Assembly: GCA_015487975.1 (NCBI GenBank)
Contig: WFOS01000014.1
Location: forward strand, 1 to 64,000
Direction: 5' to 3'
DNA: 64,000 bases
Origin: Ardenticatena sp.
GTDB lineage: Bacteria > Chloroflexota > Anaerolineae > Ardenticatenales > Ardenticatenaceae
This document shows positions 51,140-60,093 of this stretch, in pieces. The position numbers were made by a program, and so were the translations under genes. Below the pieces are notes generated by a model. The model ran no database searches, was not told where the DNA came from, and worked only from the letters and a program-made list of their open reading frames with translations. Each line of letters starts with the position of its first letter. The stretch's first letter is position 1.

Positions 51140-51744
51140 CAACCATCTACATGGTTCGACATGGCGAAACCGACTGGAACGCCGAAGGACGCTATCAGGG
51201 GCAAGAAGACCCACCGTTGAACAGACGGGGGCGCGAACAGGCGCGAGCCACAGCCGAAAAATTGGCGCAAGAAGGGATCACCGCCATTTACAGCAGCGAC
51301 CTGAAGCGTGCTGCCGAAACAGCGCATGCCTTGGCCGAACACTGCAACCTGCCCGTGCATCTCGACCCGCGTCTGCGCGAAATCAATCAGGGTGTATGGC
51401 AAGGCGTCCTTGTTGACGATATCCGCGCCCAATGGCCAGAGCGGTTTCACCGCTGGCAAACCGCACCATGGGAGACCAGCCCACCAGGCGGCGAAACCCT
51501 GCATGACGTAGAAACACGCATTCTGGCGGCGCTGGCAGACATCGCCAGCCGTCATCCCAACGAGCGCGTCGCCGTTTTCACCCACAAACTGCCCATCGCA
51601 CTCATGCGCATTCGCCTGAAAGGCGCACCACGCGACGCCCTTTGGTCGCTCCTGCCCAAGAATGCCGCATGGGACGTGTTCGATGTTTCAGCCGAAGCCT
51701 TGCAAGCGCTGCTCACTCAACTGAAAGCAAACCCCGCGCCGTGA
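51136..51744 (+). CDS. Histidine phosphatase, probable GpgP
   Basis: A 202-residue phosphoglycerate-mutase-like phosphatase. Catalytic RHGE is in MVRHGETDWNAEGRYQG and the second His in VFTHKLPIAL. Translational coupling to the GpgS fusion makes glucosyl-3-phosphoglycerate the likely substrate, completing glucosylglycerate synthesis; mycobacterial GpgP is also a histidine phosphatase. Its 3' end overlaps the convergent Nudix gene by 32 nt. Confidence 0.82.
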   Translation: MTTIYMVRHGETDWNAEGRYQGQEDPPLNRRGREQARATAEKLAQEGITAIYSSDLKRAAETAHALAEHCNLPVHLDPRLREINQGVWQGVLVDDIRAQWPERFHRWQTAPWETSPPGGETLHDVETRILAALADIASRHPNERVAVFTHKLPIALMRIRLKGAPRDALWSLLPKNAAWDVFDVSAEALQALLTQLKANPAP

Positions 51745-52261
51745 GAAACGCCCAGGCAGCCAGCACCACCCGGTCGCGAATCTCGCCACACGCGATACGT
51801 GCCTGCAACCGGCTGGGAGATTCCCAATGCGTTTCCAAAAACTCGGTCCACTCACGCGCGGGGTCGGCAACGTAGTGAAGGTCGCGCGCCAGGAAAAGCG
51901 TTGTTGTACCAGCAATGAGACCGGGATTATCTTCAACCTCGCCGAGCCATTCCCATTCATGGGCTTCCAGCCCGGTCTCTTCGCGCAATTCACGTTGGGC
52001 TGCCATCAGAGGTGTCTCGCCCTCATCCACTAAGCCACCAGGCAACTGGTCAATCACCTGCCCCAGTGGGTGGCGATACTCGCGTACCAGCAAGATGTTT
52101 CCGTCGTCGTTGAGTGCCACGATTGCCGCGCCGGGTACCCGCCAAAGCGTGGTGTACACATACGCGCGACCATTCGGCAGGCGCACATGGGCACGCACCA
52201 CACGTACCCAGCGGTCGGCATAGGCCAGTTCTTCACCTTCGACCTGCCACTTCTCTACCAT
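51713..52261 (-). CDS. Nudix hydrolase, ADP-ribose pyrophosphatase-like
   Basis: A 182-residue Nudix enzyme. The Nudix box is complete (GLVDEGETPLMAAQRELREE, then TGL), with Pro-Gly-Gly before it (IDQLPGG), as in ADP-ribose/sugar-nucleotide pyrophosphatases. The ATG follows AAGGAGGAAAGGC; an upstream extension to 52345 has no site. Convergent with gpgP. Confidence 0.88.
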   Translation of the reverse strand: MVEKWQVEGEELAYADRWVRVVRAHVRLPNGRAYVYTTLWRVPGAAIVALNDDGNILLVREYRHPLGQVIDQLPGGLVDEGETPLMAAQRELREETGLEAHEWEWLGEVEDNPGLIAGTTTLFLARDLHYVADPAREWTEFLETHWESPSRLQARIACGEIRDRVVLAAWAFLTARGLLSVE

Positions 52262-52420
52262 GCCTTTCCTCCTTGTTTCACGAAAGAAATGAACGCACAA
52301 GACCATCTCATGTGTACAAACACTACGTGCAACGTGATAGAGCACCTGAAAATGCTATGACCAAAAGCCCATCGATGTGATGCATCAGTTGGCGTATAGA
52401 AAACGTACCGAAAACGTTGC

Positions 52421-52449
52421 TTGTAAAACGAACAGGCGAACAGTACAAT
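52421..52449 (+). promoter_or_regulatory. Candidate promoter for the nucleotidyltransferase
   Basis: TTGTAA (52421-52426), 17 nt, TACAAT (52444-52449), about 50 nt before ATG 52500. It lies in the 238-nt gap between the divergent Nudix and nucleotidyltransferase genes, where I see nothing else. Confidence 0.5.
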
Positions 52450-52499
52450 ACGCAGTGGTGCATTCAAAGGCGAGTGCCCAAAAAAGACAAAGGAGTGCA

Positions 52500-53408
52500 A
52501 TGGTGCAAGCATTGATTTTGGCCGGAGGACGTGGGACACGTCTACGCCCATTGACTGATTTGTATCCAAAGCCGTTGCTGTATCTCCCCGGTGGAACGCT
52601 CCTTGACCATCTCTTGACTCAGCTGGAACGTCTTGCGATTACAGACATCGCCATCGTCGTCAACTACAAAGCCGATGCCATCGCCCGACACATCCACAAA
52701 CGTCGCCATATTCGTCTTATTCCGCAAAAAGGCCCCGCCACCTTCATGGCAGCATTGGCGAGTGCCGCCGAATGGGTGCAAGGGCCAACGTTGGTGCTCC
52801 ACGGCGACAACTATTTCGGGCAGTGGATCGAGCCATATGTGCGCCGCGCTACCCCTGGTTGCAACACCTTCCTTGTGGCGCAAGATGCTGCGTTTGGCGA
52901 CCCCGCAGCACGCATGGCGCAAACAGGCGCGTACATCTTGCAACCTGACATTTTCCGTTGGGCACGCACCCTCATGGAACATGATACGCTGCAAGCACTG
53001 ACGCATGAACTGGTGGCACGACATGCCCCAGTGGAAATTTTGCCGACCAATATGTGCCGTTTCAATGTCAACGAACCATCCGACCTGTTGCATATTACGC
53101 ATCTCATGCTACGCGACTGGTCGAGCATGGTCCATCCGCCCTATGCGCACCTGCTCTACGACCCTATGATGCTTTCCTGGAAAGCACGCGACGCTGTGGT
53201 CGAGGAAAGCAGCCTGGGGTTGTATGTCACTGTGGGCGAAGGAGCACAGGTGCGCCATTCGCGATTACGACATGCGCTGGTCTTCCCCCACACACGTGTG
53301 GAAGACGAGGACGAAGAATTCGTCATCCTGGCTGAATCGCGGCGCGTACGCATTCAGATGTATGTGCCCCTGCCCAACCTGGTTGCATCCATGGCAGTCG
53401 CCCCCTGA
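52500..53408 (+). CDS. Sugar-phosphate nucleotidyltransferase
   Basis: A 302-residue NTP_transferase-family protein. ILAGGRGTRLRPLTDLYPKPLL is the nucleotide-binding signature and HGDNYF holds a metal-binding Asp. The C-terminal part is not a clear hexapeptide repeat (VVEESSLGLYVTVGEGAQVRHSRLRHA has a short beta-helix-like stretch). The enzyme would make an NDP-sugar, possibly for GpgS or for the glycan genes further right; the base and sugar are unknown. The ATG follows AAGGAG. Confidence 0.85.
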   Translation: MVQALILAGGRGTRLRPLTDLYPKPLLYLPGGTLLDHLLTQLERLAITDIAIVVNYKADAIARHIHKRRHIRLIPQKGPATFMAALASAAEWVQGPTLVLHGDNYFGQWIEPYVRRATPGCNTFLVAQDAAFGDPAARMAQTGAYILQPDIFRWARTLMEHDTLQALTHELVARHAPVEILPTNMCRFNVNEPSDLLHITHLMLRDWSSMVHPPYAHLLYDPMMLSWKARDAVVEESSLGLYVTVGEGAQVRHSRLRHALVFPHTRVEDEDEEFVILAESRRVRIQMYVPLPNLVASMAVAP

Positions 53409-53432
53409 GTGACGCCAACGTGCAAAACAAAC

Positions 53433-53457
53433 CGCGGCGGCCAATTGTGCCGCCGCG
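53433..53457. terminator. GC-rich hairpin between convergent genes
   Basis: CGCGGCGGC (53433-53441) and GCCGCCGCG (53449-53457) form a perfect 9-bp stem with loop CAATTGT. There is no T run on either side. It lies between the nucleotidyltransferase and receiver-ATPase genes. Confidence 0.55.
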
Positions 53458-53479
53458 ATCGTATTCCCAGCCATGGCCT

Positions 53480-54655
53480 CTATCGCGTCGAATGGGGCTG
53501 GCGAATCTGTTCCAACACAAACTCGGCAATCTGCCGGATTTGCTGCGAGATCAGCGCGTTGGGCTGGTCCAGCACTATCGGAATCCCGCGGTTGACACTC
53601 AACACCACAGCACGGCCACCACTCACCACCGGCAACGCGACCCGGTGGCGTAACGTGCGTTCGATCGTTTGCACATTGATACCCACATTGGAATTGGCAC
53701 GGTTCAAAATCAGGTGAATTTTGTCGTACGAAAGCCCCAACTGCTCCGCCAAATCCAAAAAGACGCTCATGTTCTTCAAAGGCCCAATTTCGGGGGTCAC
53801 CACAATCAAGATGACGTCAGCATTCTCCAAAACGACCAGCACGCGGTCATCGTAGGCCGGGGGGCAGTCCACCACGACGTAGTCGAAACGTGTTTGTAGC
53901 CACTTCAACACCTTGCCGACATGTTCGGCTGTAACCAGATTTGCTTCTTCGGGACGGAACGGGCTCAGCAGAGCATACACACCTGACGAGTGCGGGATGA
54001 GGACTTGTTCGGCGTATTCGTCGAGCGAATCGATCTGGTCGAGCAAATCGACGATGCTCCGTACCGTGGGCAGGTTCAAATGCACCCCCACGTCGCCAAA
54101 GAGAAAGTCGGCATCGAAAATAGCCACGCGCTTCCGCGTTTTTTGTTGCAGGGCGATCGAGAGATTGACGGCAAGAAGCGTTTTCCCCACGCCCCCCTTG
54201 GTTCCAAAGACGGCAATCACTTTGCCACGTGATACTTCGGAGCGGTCGACATGTGCGAGCCCGGCGCCACGTGCCTCTTCGGCGCGCATGAGCAACGCCC
54301 GCAACCGATACACCAGTTCGTTCGAATCGAACGGCTTGGTGACGTAATCGTCCACCCCCGCCTCGAAACCGGCAATCTTATCGGACAAATCACCCATCGC
54401 CGTCAACATGAGAATCGGCAAGAGACGGGTTTTCGGATCCTGGCGGATACGACGTGCCAGCGTAAACCCATCCATACCGGGGAGTATGACATCGAGAATC
54501 GCGGCGTCGAATGTCCCCGTTTCGAGGGCTTTGAGTGCATCTTCGGGCGAATGTACAACGAGAGCCTCGTAGCCTACACGCTCCAACACACGCCGGACAA
54601 GCTCGGCAGAAACCCAGTCATCATCGACGACGAGTATGCGATACGTGCGGCTCAC
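53480..54655 (-). CDS. Receiver-MinD/CpaE-like ATPase
   Basis: A 391-residue protein. A complete receiver domain (VVDDDWV, phosphoacceptor in ILDVILPGMDG, Lys in YVTKPFD) is joined to a ParA/MinD-type ATPase with deviant Walker A GTKGGVGKT, FDADFLFGDVG and VVVDCPPAYDD. This is the CpaE/TadZ architecture, which places type IV pilus (Tad) machinery at the pole. Unlike many CpaE proteins the receiver keeps its acidic residues. No other tad gene lies nearby. GTG 54655 follows GGAGGAGG. Confidence 0.85.
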   Translation of the reverse strand: MSRTYRILVVDDDWVSAELVRRVLERVGYEALVVHSPEDALKALETGTFDAAILDVILPGMDGFTLARRIRQDPKTRLLPILMLTAMGDLSDKIAGFEAGVDDYVTKPFDSNELVYRLRALLMRAEEARGAGLAHVDRSEVSRGKVIAVFGTKGGVGKTLLAVNLSIALQQKTRKRVAIFDADFLFGDVGVHLNLPTVRSIVDLLDQIDSLDEYAEQVLIPHSSGVYALLSPFRPEEANLVTAEHVGKVLKWLQTRFDYVVVDCPPAYDDRVLVVLENADVILIVVTPEIGPLKNMSVFLDLAEQLGLSYDKIHLILNRANSNVGINVQTIERTLRHRVALPVVSGGRAVVLSVNRGIPIVLDQPNALISQQIRQIAEFVLEQIRQPHSTR

Positions 54656-54688
54656 CAAATAGCCTCCTCCACCCGCTGTGGGGCGACA

Positions 54689-55084
54689 TCATTCCGCTTC
54701 GTAATGCGAGACACGCACAACTGGCTGCAACGGGGCATGGCTCGAATAGTACACCACCACAGTCCCCCCTGGCCGTAATGTGCGCAAGCGCAGAGTGGTA
54801 AACGAACGACCCTCGCCGCCACCACGCACAATGTATTCATCATCGCTGTGCACCTGCACTTCACGCATGATATCTTGCGCCCCACGGGGGAAGCTCAGGT
54901 CGATTTTGACGTTGTGCGCGGGGACACGTCCCAAATTTTGTACAAGCACACCGCCAATCACAGCCAGGCCGGGCAATTCGTAAGGTGGCAACACGACCCA
55001 ATGCAAATCAGGTTGCCCCAACAACCGACGGGCAATGCGGCGCAATTGCTCACCAGGGGTGAGGGTGCGAGTTTCAACTGGCAT
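54689..55084 (-). CDS. Hypothetical protein
   Basis: A 131-residue soluble protein with a beta-rich C-terminal half (VHSDDEYIVRGGG, RTLRPGGTVVVYYSS) that suggests an Ig-like or adaptor fold. The ATG follows AGGAGTG. It lies between fabF and the receiver-ATPase gene on the same strand, 22 nt after fabF. No family recognised. Confidence 0.65.
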   Translation of the reverse strand: MPVETRTLTPGEQLRRIARRLLGQPDLHWVVLPPYELPGLAVIGGVLVQNLGRVPAHNVKIDLSFPRGAQDIMREVQVHSDDEYIVRGGGEGRSFTTLRLRTLRPGGTVVVYYSSHAPLQPVVRVSHYEAE

Positions 55085-55106
55085 GATCACTCCTCGCGAT
55101 CCAGAT

Positions 55107-56360
55107 TTAGCCTTCGTAGCGGCGTACAATCACGCAGGCGTTTTGCCCACCAAACCCAAACGCATTGCTCATGGCAACATCCACACGTGCCTCACGTGCC
55201 TCGTTGGGGACATAATCAAGGTCGCACTGCGGATCTGGCTGGTCAAGATTGATGGTAGGCGGAATAATCCCCGTCTCGATGGCTTTGATATTTGCCACCA
55301 AACTAACCGTTCCAGCCGCCCCAAGCGTGTGCCCCACCATGCTCTTGATGCTACTCACCGGAACGTTGTGGGCTGCTTCACCAAACACACTCTTAATCGC
55401 CAATGTTTCGGAGAGGTCGTTGAGGGGTGTGCCCGTCCCATGCGCCGAAATCCAATCCACTTCTTCGGGTGCAATGCCCGCTTCACGCAACGCGTAGGCC
55501 ATGGCACGCGCGGCACCACGCCCCTGTGGGTCAGGCGCAATCAGGTGGAAGCCATCCACCGAAACACCATACCCCACGACTTCGGCATAAATGCGGGCAC
55601 CCCGTGCACGGGCGATATCCTCACGCTCTAGAATCAGCGTGGCTGCGCCTTCGGACATGACCGTCCCATCACGGTCCTTGTCGAAGGGGCGGCACGCTTT
55701 CTCCGGTTCATCGTTACGCGTGCTCAACGCCTGGATACGCCAGAAGGCAGCAACAGCCAGGGGCGTCAAGAGCGCTTCACTCGACCCCGCAATGATGATG
55801 TCGGCTTCGCCGCGCTGAATACGGCGCATGGCATCACCAACGGCATACAATCCGGTCGCACAAGCCGCGACCGGGGCGCCAGCCGGCCCTTGAATGCCAT
55901 AGCGAATGGCCAGCTGGCACGCCCCCATATTGATCAGTACACTGGGGCCAGCATGCGGCCTGATACGACGTGGCCCCTTTTTTTTCATGACCTCATACTC
56001 CTTGGTAATGGTGTCTAGGTCGCCGACAGCATTCCCCATCTCGATACCAATGCGCGTTGGGTCGTATTGCGACAAATCGATACCAGAATCTGCCAACGCT
56101 TCTTCGGTTGCCGCCAAAGCCAGTTGCGTAAACCGCGCCATGCGGCGCGCTTCTTTTTCGGAAATATAGCGAGTAGGGTCGAAATCATCGATGTACCCAC
56201 CAATCTGCACCGGCCATTCGCTGGCATCGAAATGATTGAAGCGGTGAATGCCAGACCGCCCATGAATCAAGCCATCCCAAAAGGTCTCGACATTCTGGCC
56301 CAGTGAGGTCACGACACCTACACCGGTCACAACGATGCGTGGCAACTGGTTCGACGTCAA
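55107..56360 (-). CDS. fabF: 3-oxoacyl-ACP synthase II
   Basis: A 417-residue condensing enzyme of fatty-acid elongation. The nucleophile is Cys167 (VAACATGLYAVGD), and the two catalytic His are in SAHGTGTPLNDL and KSMVGHTLGAAGT. The start is TTG 56360, which follows AAGGAGG at ideal spacing and gives the normal N-terminus LPRIVVTGVGVVTSLG; the ATG at 56480 would add a long unrelated leader. No fab neighbours are present. Confidence 0.92.
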   Translation of the reverse strand: MTSNQLPRIVVTGVGVVTSLGQNVETFWDGLIHGRSGIHRFNHFDASEWPVQIGGYIDDFDPTRYISEKEARRMARFTQLALAATEEALADSGIDLSQYDPTRIGIEMGNAVGDLDTITKEYEVMKKKGPRRIRPHAGPSVLINMGACQLAIRYGIQGPAGAPVAACATGLYAVGDAMRRIQRGEADIIIAGSSEALLTPLAVAAFWRIQALSTRNDEPEKACRPFDKDRDGTVMSEGAATLILEREDIARARGARIYAEVVGYGVSVDGFHLIAPDPQGRGAARAMAYALREAGIAPEEVDWISAHGTGTPLNDLSETLAIKSVFGEAAHNVPVSSIKSMVGHTLGAAGTVSLVANIKAIETGIIPPTINLDQPDPQCDLDYVPNEAREARVDVAMSNAFGFGGQNACVIVRRYEG

Positions 56361-56504
56361 GGAAGCCTCCTTCTTGATTGCTTGGTCTGTTATGGATGCG
56401 TGGCGATAAGTGTATGGTGTTCTGCATGCTCTGGCAAATGGGTATCCAGGTGAATGCGCGGGCTGCTTGCTTTTTTCCATACTCGCCCGTCTTTCTTTTT
56501 AGGA

Positions 56505-56510
56505 TATAAT
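56505..56510 (+). promoter_or_regulatory. TATAAT -10 element upstream of the pseudouridine synthase
   Basis: A perfect TATAAT lies about 70 nt before ATG 56578, inside an AT-rich stretch. No convincing -35 hexamer is seen at 16-18 nt. Confidence 0.4.
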
Positions 56511-56577
56511 ACAATGTTGCTATCTTTGGAAAGAATGGCGCATATAAACAAGACATAGAAGGAAAAGAGGGTACCCT

Positions 56578-57363
56578 ATGGCAAAGGAACGTTTGCAAAA
56601 AGTGTTGGCGCGCGCCGGCATTGCCTCTCGGCGTGCCGCCGAGGAGATGATTCGACAAGGTCGTGTGGATGTCAACGGTCGCATGGTTACGGAATTGGGG
56701 ACGAAAGTCGATCCGGAGCGCGATGAAATCCGTGTGGATGGGGAGCGCGTGCGGCTCGACAAGGTGCGCAAACGCTATATTGCGCTGCATAAGCCGCGCC
56801 ATTACATCACCACCATGCGAGATCAGTTCGGGCGCAAAACGGTGGTCGATCTGGTGCCTTTTGCAGCCGAAGAACACCTGGTGCCTGTTGGACGGCTAGA
56901 TGCCGAAAGCGAGGGGTTGTTGCTCTTGACGAATGATGGTGATGTGGTCAATGTGCTCACGCATCCGCGCTATCAGCATGAAAAGGAATACGTGGTCGAG
57001 GTGTATGGGCACCCCGACAAAGATTTCTTCGAAGCGGTAAAACATGGTGTGGTGTTGGACGATGGCACACGCACTCTGCCCGCCAAAGTGCGCGTGGAGC
57101 GCAAAACAGACGATACCACCATCTTGCGCGTGGTTTTGCGTGAAGGACGCAAACGTCAGATTCGCCGTATGTTCGGCATTTTGGGGCATCCAGTGCGTAA
57201 ACTGAAACGTGTTCGTATCGGCCCGATTACGCTGGGGACATTGCCACGCGGCGCCTGGCGTGAACTGACACCAAAAGAAGTCAAAGCGCTGCAACAAATC
57301 GTTCGCGAGCAAACACGCAAATCTCGGGCGCCACGTCGGTCACGTAAACGTCGTCGTCGGTGA
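56578..57363 (+). CDS. rRNA pseudouridine synthase RluB/RsuA type
   Basis: A 261-residue enzyme. An N-terminal S4 domain (LQKVLARAGIASRRAAEEMI) precedes the catalytic domain, with the nucleophile Asp in GRLDAESEGLLLLT and the motif EGRKRQIRRMF. The C-terminal tail is Arg/Lys-rich, as in RluB, which favours modification of 23S rRNA. The ATG follows GAGGG. Confidence 0.92.
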   Translation: MAKERLQKVLARAGIASRRAAEEMIRQGRVDVNGRMVTELGTKVDPERDEIRVDGERVRLDKVRKRYIALHKPRHYITTMRDQFGRKTVVDLVPFAAEEHLVPVGRLDAESEGLLLLTNDGDVVNVLTHPRYQHEKEYVVEVYGHPDKDFFEAVKHGVVLDDGTRTLPAKVRVERKTDDTTILRVVLREGRKRQIRRMFGILGHPVRKLKRVRIGPITLGTLPRGAWRELTPKEVKALQQIVREQTRKSRAPRRSRKRRRR

Positions 57364-57370
57364 GTGTCTC

Positions 57371-59047
57371 ATGCGAAGAGCACGGGTGTGGGGGGCACTA
57401 CTCTTGCTGGTCGTCGCTGCCATGCGTTTCTACGGCCTCAGCTGGGACAGCGGCGGGCGTTTTCATCCGGATGAACGGTTGGTTGTCTCAGTCGCTGAAA
57501 CCTCCCCCACGACCCCCTACACCCGCACCGATGTGCGCTATCCGTACGGGCAACTCCCGCTCTGGCTCCTTGCCGGGCTTGCGCCCCATGTTCCTGAACC
57601 GCTGACTCGTCCTCTGGCTGGTGATGTGTTTCTGACCACCGCCCGCCTGCTCGCTGCCCTTGCCGATACAACCACCGTGCTTCTGGCTGCCGGGTTGGCA
57701 CAGACGCTTTACGGCACCCCAGCGGCGCTTCTCACGATGGCACTCGTCGGGTTCGCCGTGCTTCACATTCAACAAGCGCATTTCTACACTGCTGACGTGC
57801 TGCTTGCCCCGTTATGGGTTGCCGCAACATGGGCACTGGTGCGGCTGACGACAACACGCCAGCGCCTTGCGCGTTCTTCGATACCTGCTGGTGCGCTGGT
57901 TGGACTAGCGATGAGCGCCAAAATCACCGCTGTGCTGCTTCTGCCTGCCCTTGTGCTCGCCCACCTGATACCCGGCTGGTATGCCACTACCAGCACGTGG
58001 CGCGACCGATGGCGTTCGGCCTGGACAGATGAAGCGTGGGGCTGGTTTGCCCCTGCACTGGGGGCTACGCTGGGGATGTTTGCGCTTGTCAACCCATCAG
58101 TGTGGCACGCATTTCCCGCTGTACGCGCTGCCTGGCACGCCGAAGCCGCCATGGTCTGGGGCATCACGCTGCCACCATACACACGCCAATTCTTGGATGC
58201 TCGTCCACTTCTCTATCCCATCGCCCAACAGGCGCAATGGTTCCTGGGGCCCACAGCAACTGCCTTCGCCTGGGGGGGAACGCTGTGGAGCATGTGGCGT
58301 GCCCTTCGTGGCCGCCTACGGGCTGGTGAAGTGGTTGTGCTCTCGGCGCTCATGCCCGCTTTGGTGGTTGTACTCTCGGCATTCGCACAGTTTCCGCGCT
58401 ACTGGCTCCCCCTCTTCCCGTTGATGGCTGTGCTCGGAAGCGGCTGGCTAGTTCAACAAATACCACCTCGCTGGCAAACCGCCATGGCGATGTTTGGAAT
58501 CATGCCCACCTTGTTGTATGCTTTGGCGTTCGTACACCTCTATACAGAAGAACACCCTTGGTGGGAAGCGTCGCGGTGGTTGTGCCAACACGTTTCCCCC
58601 GGTGCAACCATTCTGGTGGAAACATGGGACCAACCGTTACCGGTTGCAGGGGTTTGTGATGGGCGTTTCACACATATCGAGGGCGACCCATACACGCCCG
58701 CAGGCGTGGTGGCACTTCCACAACAGGTCGCGCGTGCCGATGTGGTGGTATTGAGTTCGCCTCGTGGCTGGGGGGCACTTGCTCGCCACCCTATGCGGTT
58801 TCCGGAAGCGGCAGCCTTCTATCAGGCACTCTTTGCCGGTACCGATTTTCAAGTTGCCGCACTCTGGCGCCGTGAACCATCGCTGGGGGGCATCACGCTC
58901 AGCACCAACCCATTCGCCGCCGCCAACCTGCCAACACCAGCCGCATGGCACCTGTCCGAACCAAAATGGCGCATCCCGTTGGGGCGCTACGATGAGAGTT
59001 TTGCGGTCTACGACCACCCTGTGGTTGTCATTTTGACACGCCGGTGA
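57371..59047 (+). CDS. GT39/ArnT-like membrane glycosyltransferase
   Basis: A 558-residue polytopic protein. The acidic motif FHPDERL after the first helix is the typical DE site of lipid-linked-sugar transferases (GT-C fold). About ten to twelve hydrophobic helices follow, then a C-terminal soluble domain. It begins 7 nt after the pseudouridine synthase stop. It would move a sugar from a polyprenyl carrier to an acceptor outside the membrane; the identity is unknown. Confidence 0.8.
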   Translation: MRRARVWGALLLLVVAAMRFYGLSWDSGGRFHPDERLVVSVAETSPTTPYTRTDVRYPYGQLPLWLLAGLAPHVPEPLTRPLAGDVFLTTARLLAALADTTTVLLAAGLAQTLYGTPAALLTMALVGFAVLHIQQAHFYTADVLLAPLWVAATWALVRLTTTRQRLARSSIPAGALVGLAMSAKITAVLLLPALVLAHLIPGWYATTSTWRDRWRSAWTDEAWGWFAPALGATLGMFALVNPSVWHAFPAVRAAWHAEAAMVWGITLPPYTRQFLDARPLLYPIAQQAQWFLGPTATAFAWGGTLWSMWRALRGRLRAGEVVVLSALMPALVVVLSAFAQFPRYWLPLFPLMAVLGSGWLVQQIPPRWQTAMAMFGIMPTLLYALAFVHLYTEEHPWWEASRWLCQHVSPGATILVETWDQPLPVAGVCDGRFTHIEGDPYTPAGVVALPQQVARADVVVLSSPRGWGALARHPMRFPEAAAFYQALFAGTDFQVAALWRREPSLGGITLSTNPFAAANLPTPAAWHLSEPKWRIPLGRYDESFAVYDHPVVVILTRR

Positions 59048-59053
59048 ATTACC

Positions 59054-60043
59054 ATGCGACGATTTTTACTCAGTCTGACAATCGGCCTCGTCATTTTCAT
59101 CGCCGTCTTCTGGAACACGGATTGGGGCATTCTCTGGGCATCGTTCCGCAATGCCAATCCGTTTCTGATTGGGCTAGCATTTCTACTCACCATCGCTGGC
59201 GTCTTCTTCCGCGCCATTCGTTGGCGCTGGTTCTTCTGGCCACACCACGACCGCCTGCGCATCGCCACCCTGTTCGATGTCGTAGGTATCGGGTATCTCG
59301 TCAACATGCTTTTCCCGGCGCGTGCGGGCGATGTGGTGCGTAGTTATCTGCTTTCGGAGTGGCACGAGGGCGAACCGACATTACCGCAAGCCCTCTCGGC
59401 GACCGTCTTCGAGCGGCTTTTCGATACGCTGGTGATTGTGGCGATCGTGGTGGGGCTGCTGCCCGTTTTGCCCCTGCCCTCGGCGCTCGTGCATGCCGGG
59501 TTTCTGCTGGGGGGTGGCACCCTTGCGGTGATTCTCATCGCCACCGTGCTCACCATTCACCCCGAATGGGGGCGACGGCAATTGACGCGCCTGCTGGTAC
59601 GTATACCCCGCCTCCACGCCGATTTGTGGGCACAACGCCTCTTTTCGTTGCTGGACAGTTTTGCCGTCATGCACGCCCCATCCGTGTTGGCCCGCATTCT
59701 CTTTTGGTCTGTCCCCACATGGGGGCTGACCATTCTCACCTACTGGCTCGTCATTCTGGCGTTCGGGCTGAATGTCCCACCAACGGTGGCCGCACTCACC
59801 ATCGTAGCGGCTGCATTCGGCCTGGCGCTTCCGTCTCCGGGCGGATTGGGGCCTTTCGAAGGCGCCGTCACCGCCGCGTTGTTGCTGGTTGGGATGGAAG
59901 AGAATATCGCACGAAGCGTGGCGCTCGCGCTGCATGGCGTCAACTTCTTCGGGCTGATTGCGGCTGGAATGATTGGCTTGGGACGCCGCGGGATGGGGTA
60001 TCGGCAAATGGTAGCCGCTATGCAACATGCTGAAAATCGCTGA
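59054..60043 (+). CDS. Flippase-like YbhN/LPG-synthase-TM family protein
   Basis: A 329-residue membrane protein with about eight helices. IRWRWFFWPHHDRLRIATLF, GIGYLVNMLFPARAGDVVRSYLL and LPSPGGLGPFEGAVTAALLL are the landmarks of the lysylphosphatidylglycerol synthase transmembrane family, often thought to move lipids or lipid-linked sugars. It starts 6 nt after the GT39-like gene. The soluble MprF synthase domain is absent. Confidence 0.85.
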   Translation: MRRFLLSLTIGLVIFIAVFWNTDWGILWASFRNANPFLIGLAFLLTIAGVFFRAIRWRWFFWPHHDRLRIATLFDVVGIGYLVNMLFPARAGDVVRSYLLSEWHEGEPTLPQALSATVFERLFDTLVIVAIVVGLLPVLPLPSALVHAGFLLGGGTLAVILIATVLTIHPEWGRRQLTRLLVRIPRLHADLWAQRLFSLLDSFAVMHAPSVLARILFWSVPTWGLTILTYWLVILAFGLNVPPTVAALTIVAAAFGLALPSPGGLGPFEGAVTAALLLVGMEENIARSVALALHGVNFFGLIAAGMIGLGRRGMGYRQMVAAMQHAENR

Positions 60044-60093
60044 ACGCCGCACATATGGTCTGCCAACAAAGTTCATCGAACACGAGGGGGAAT

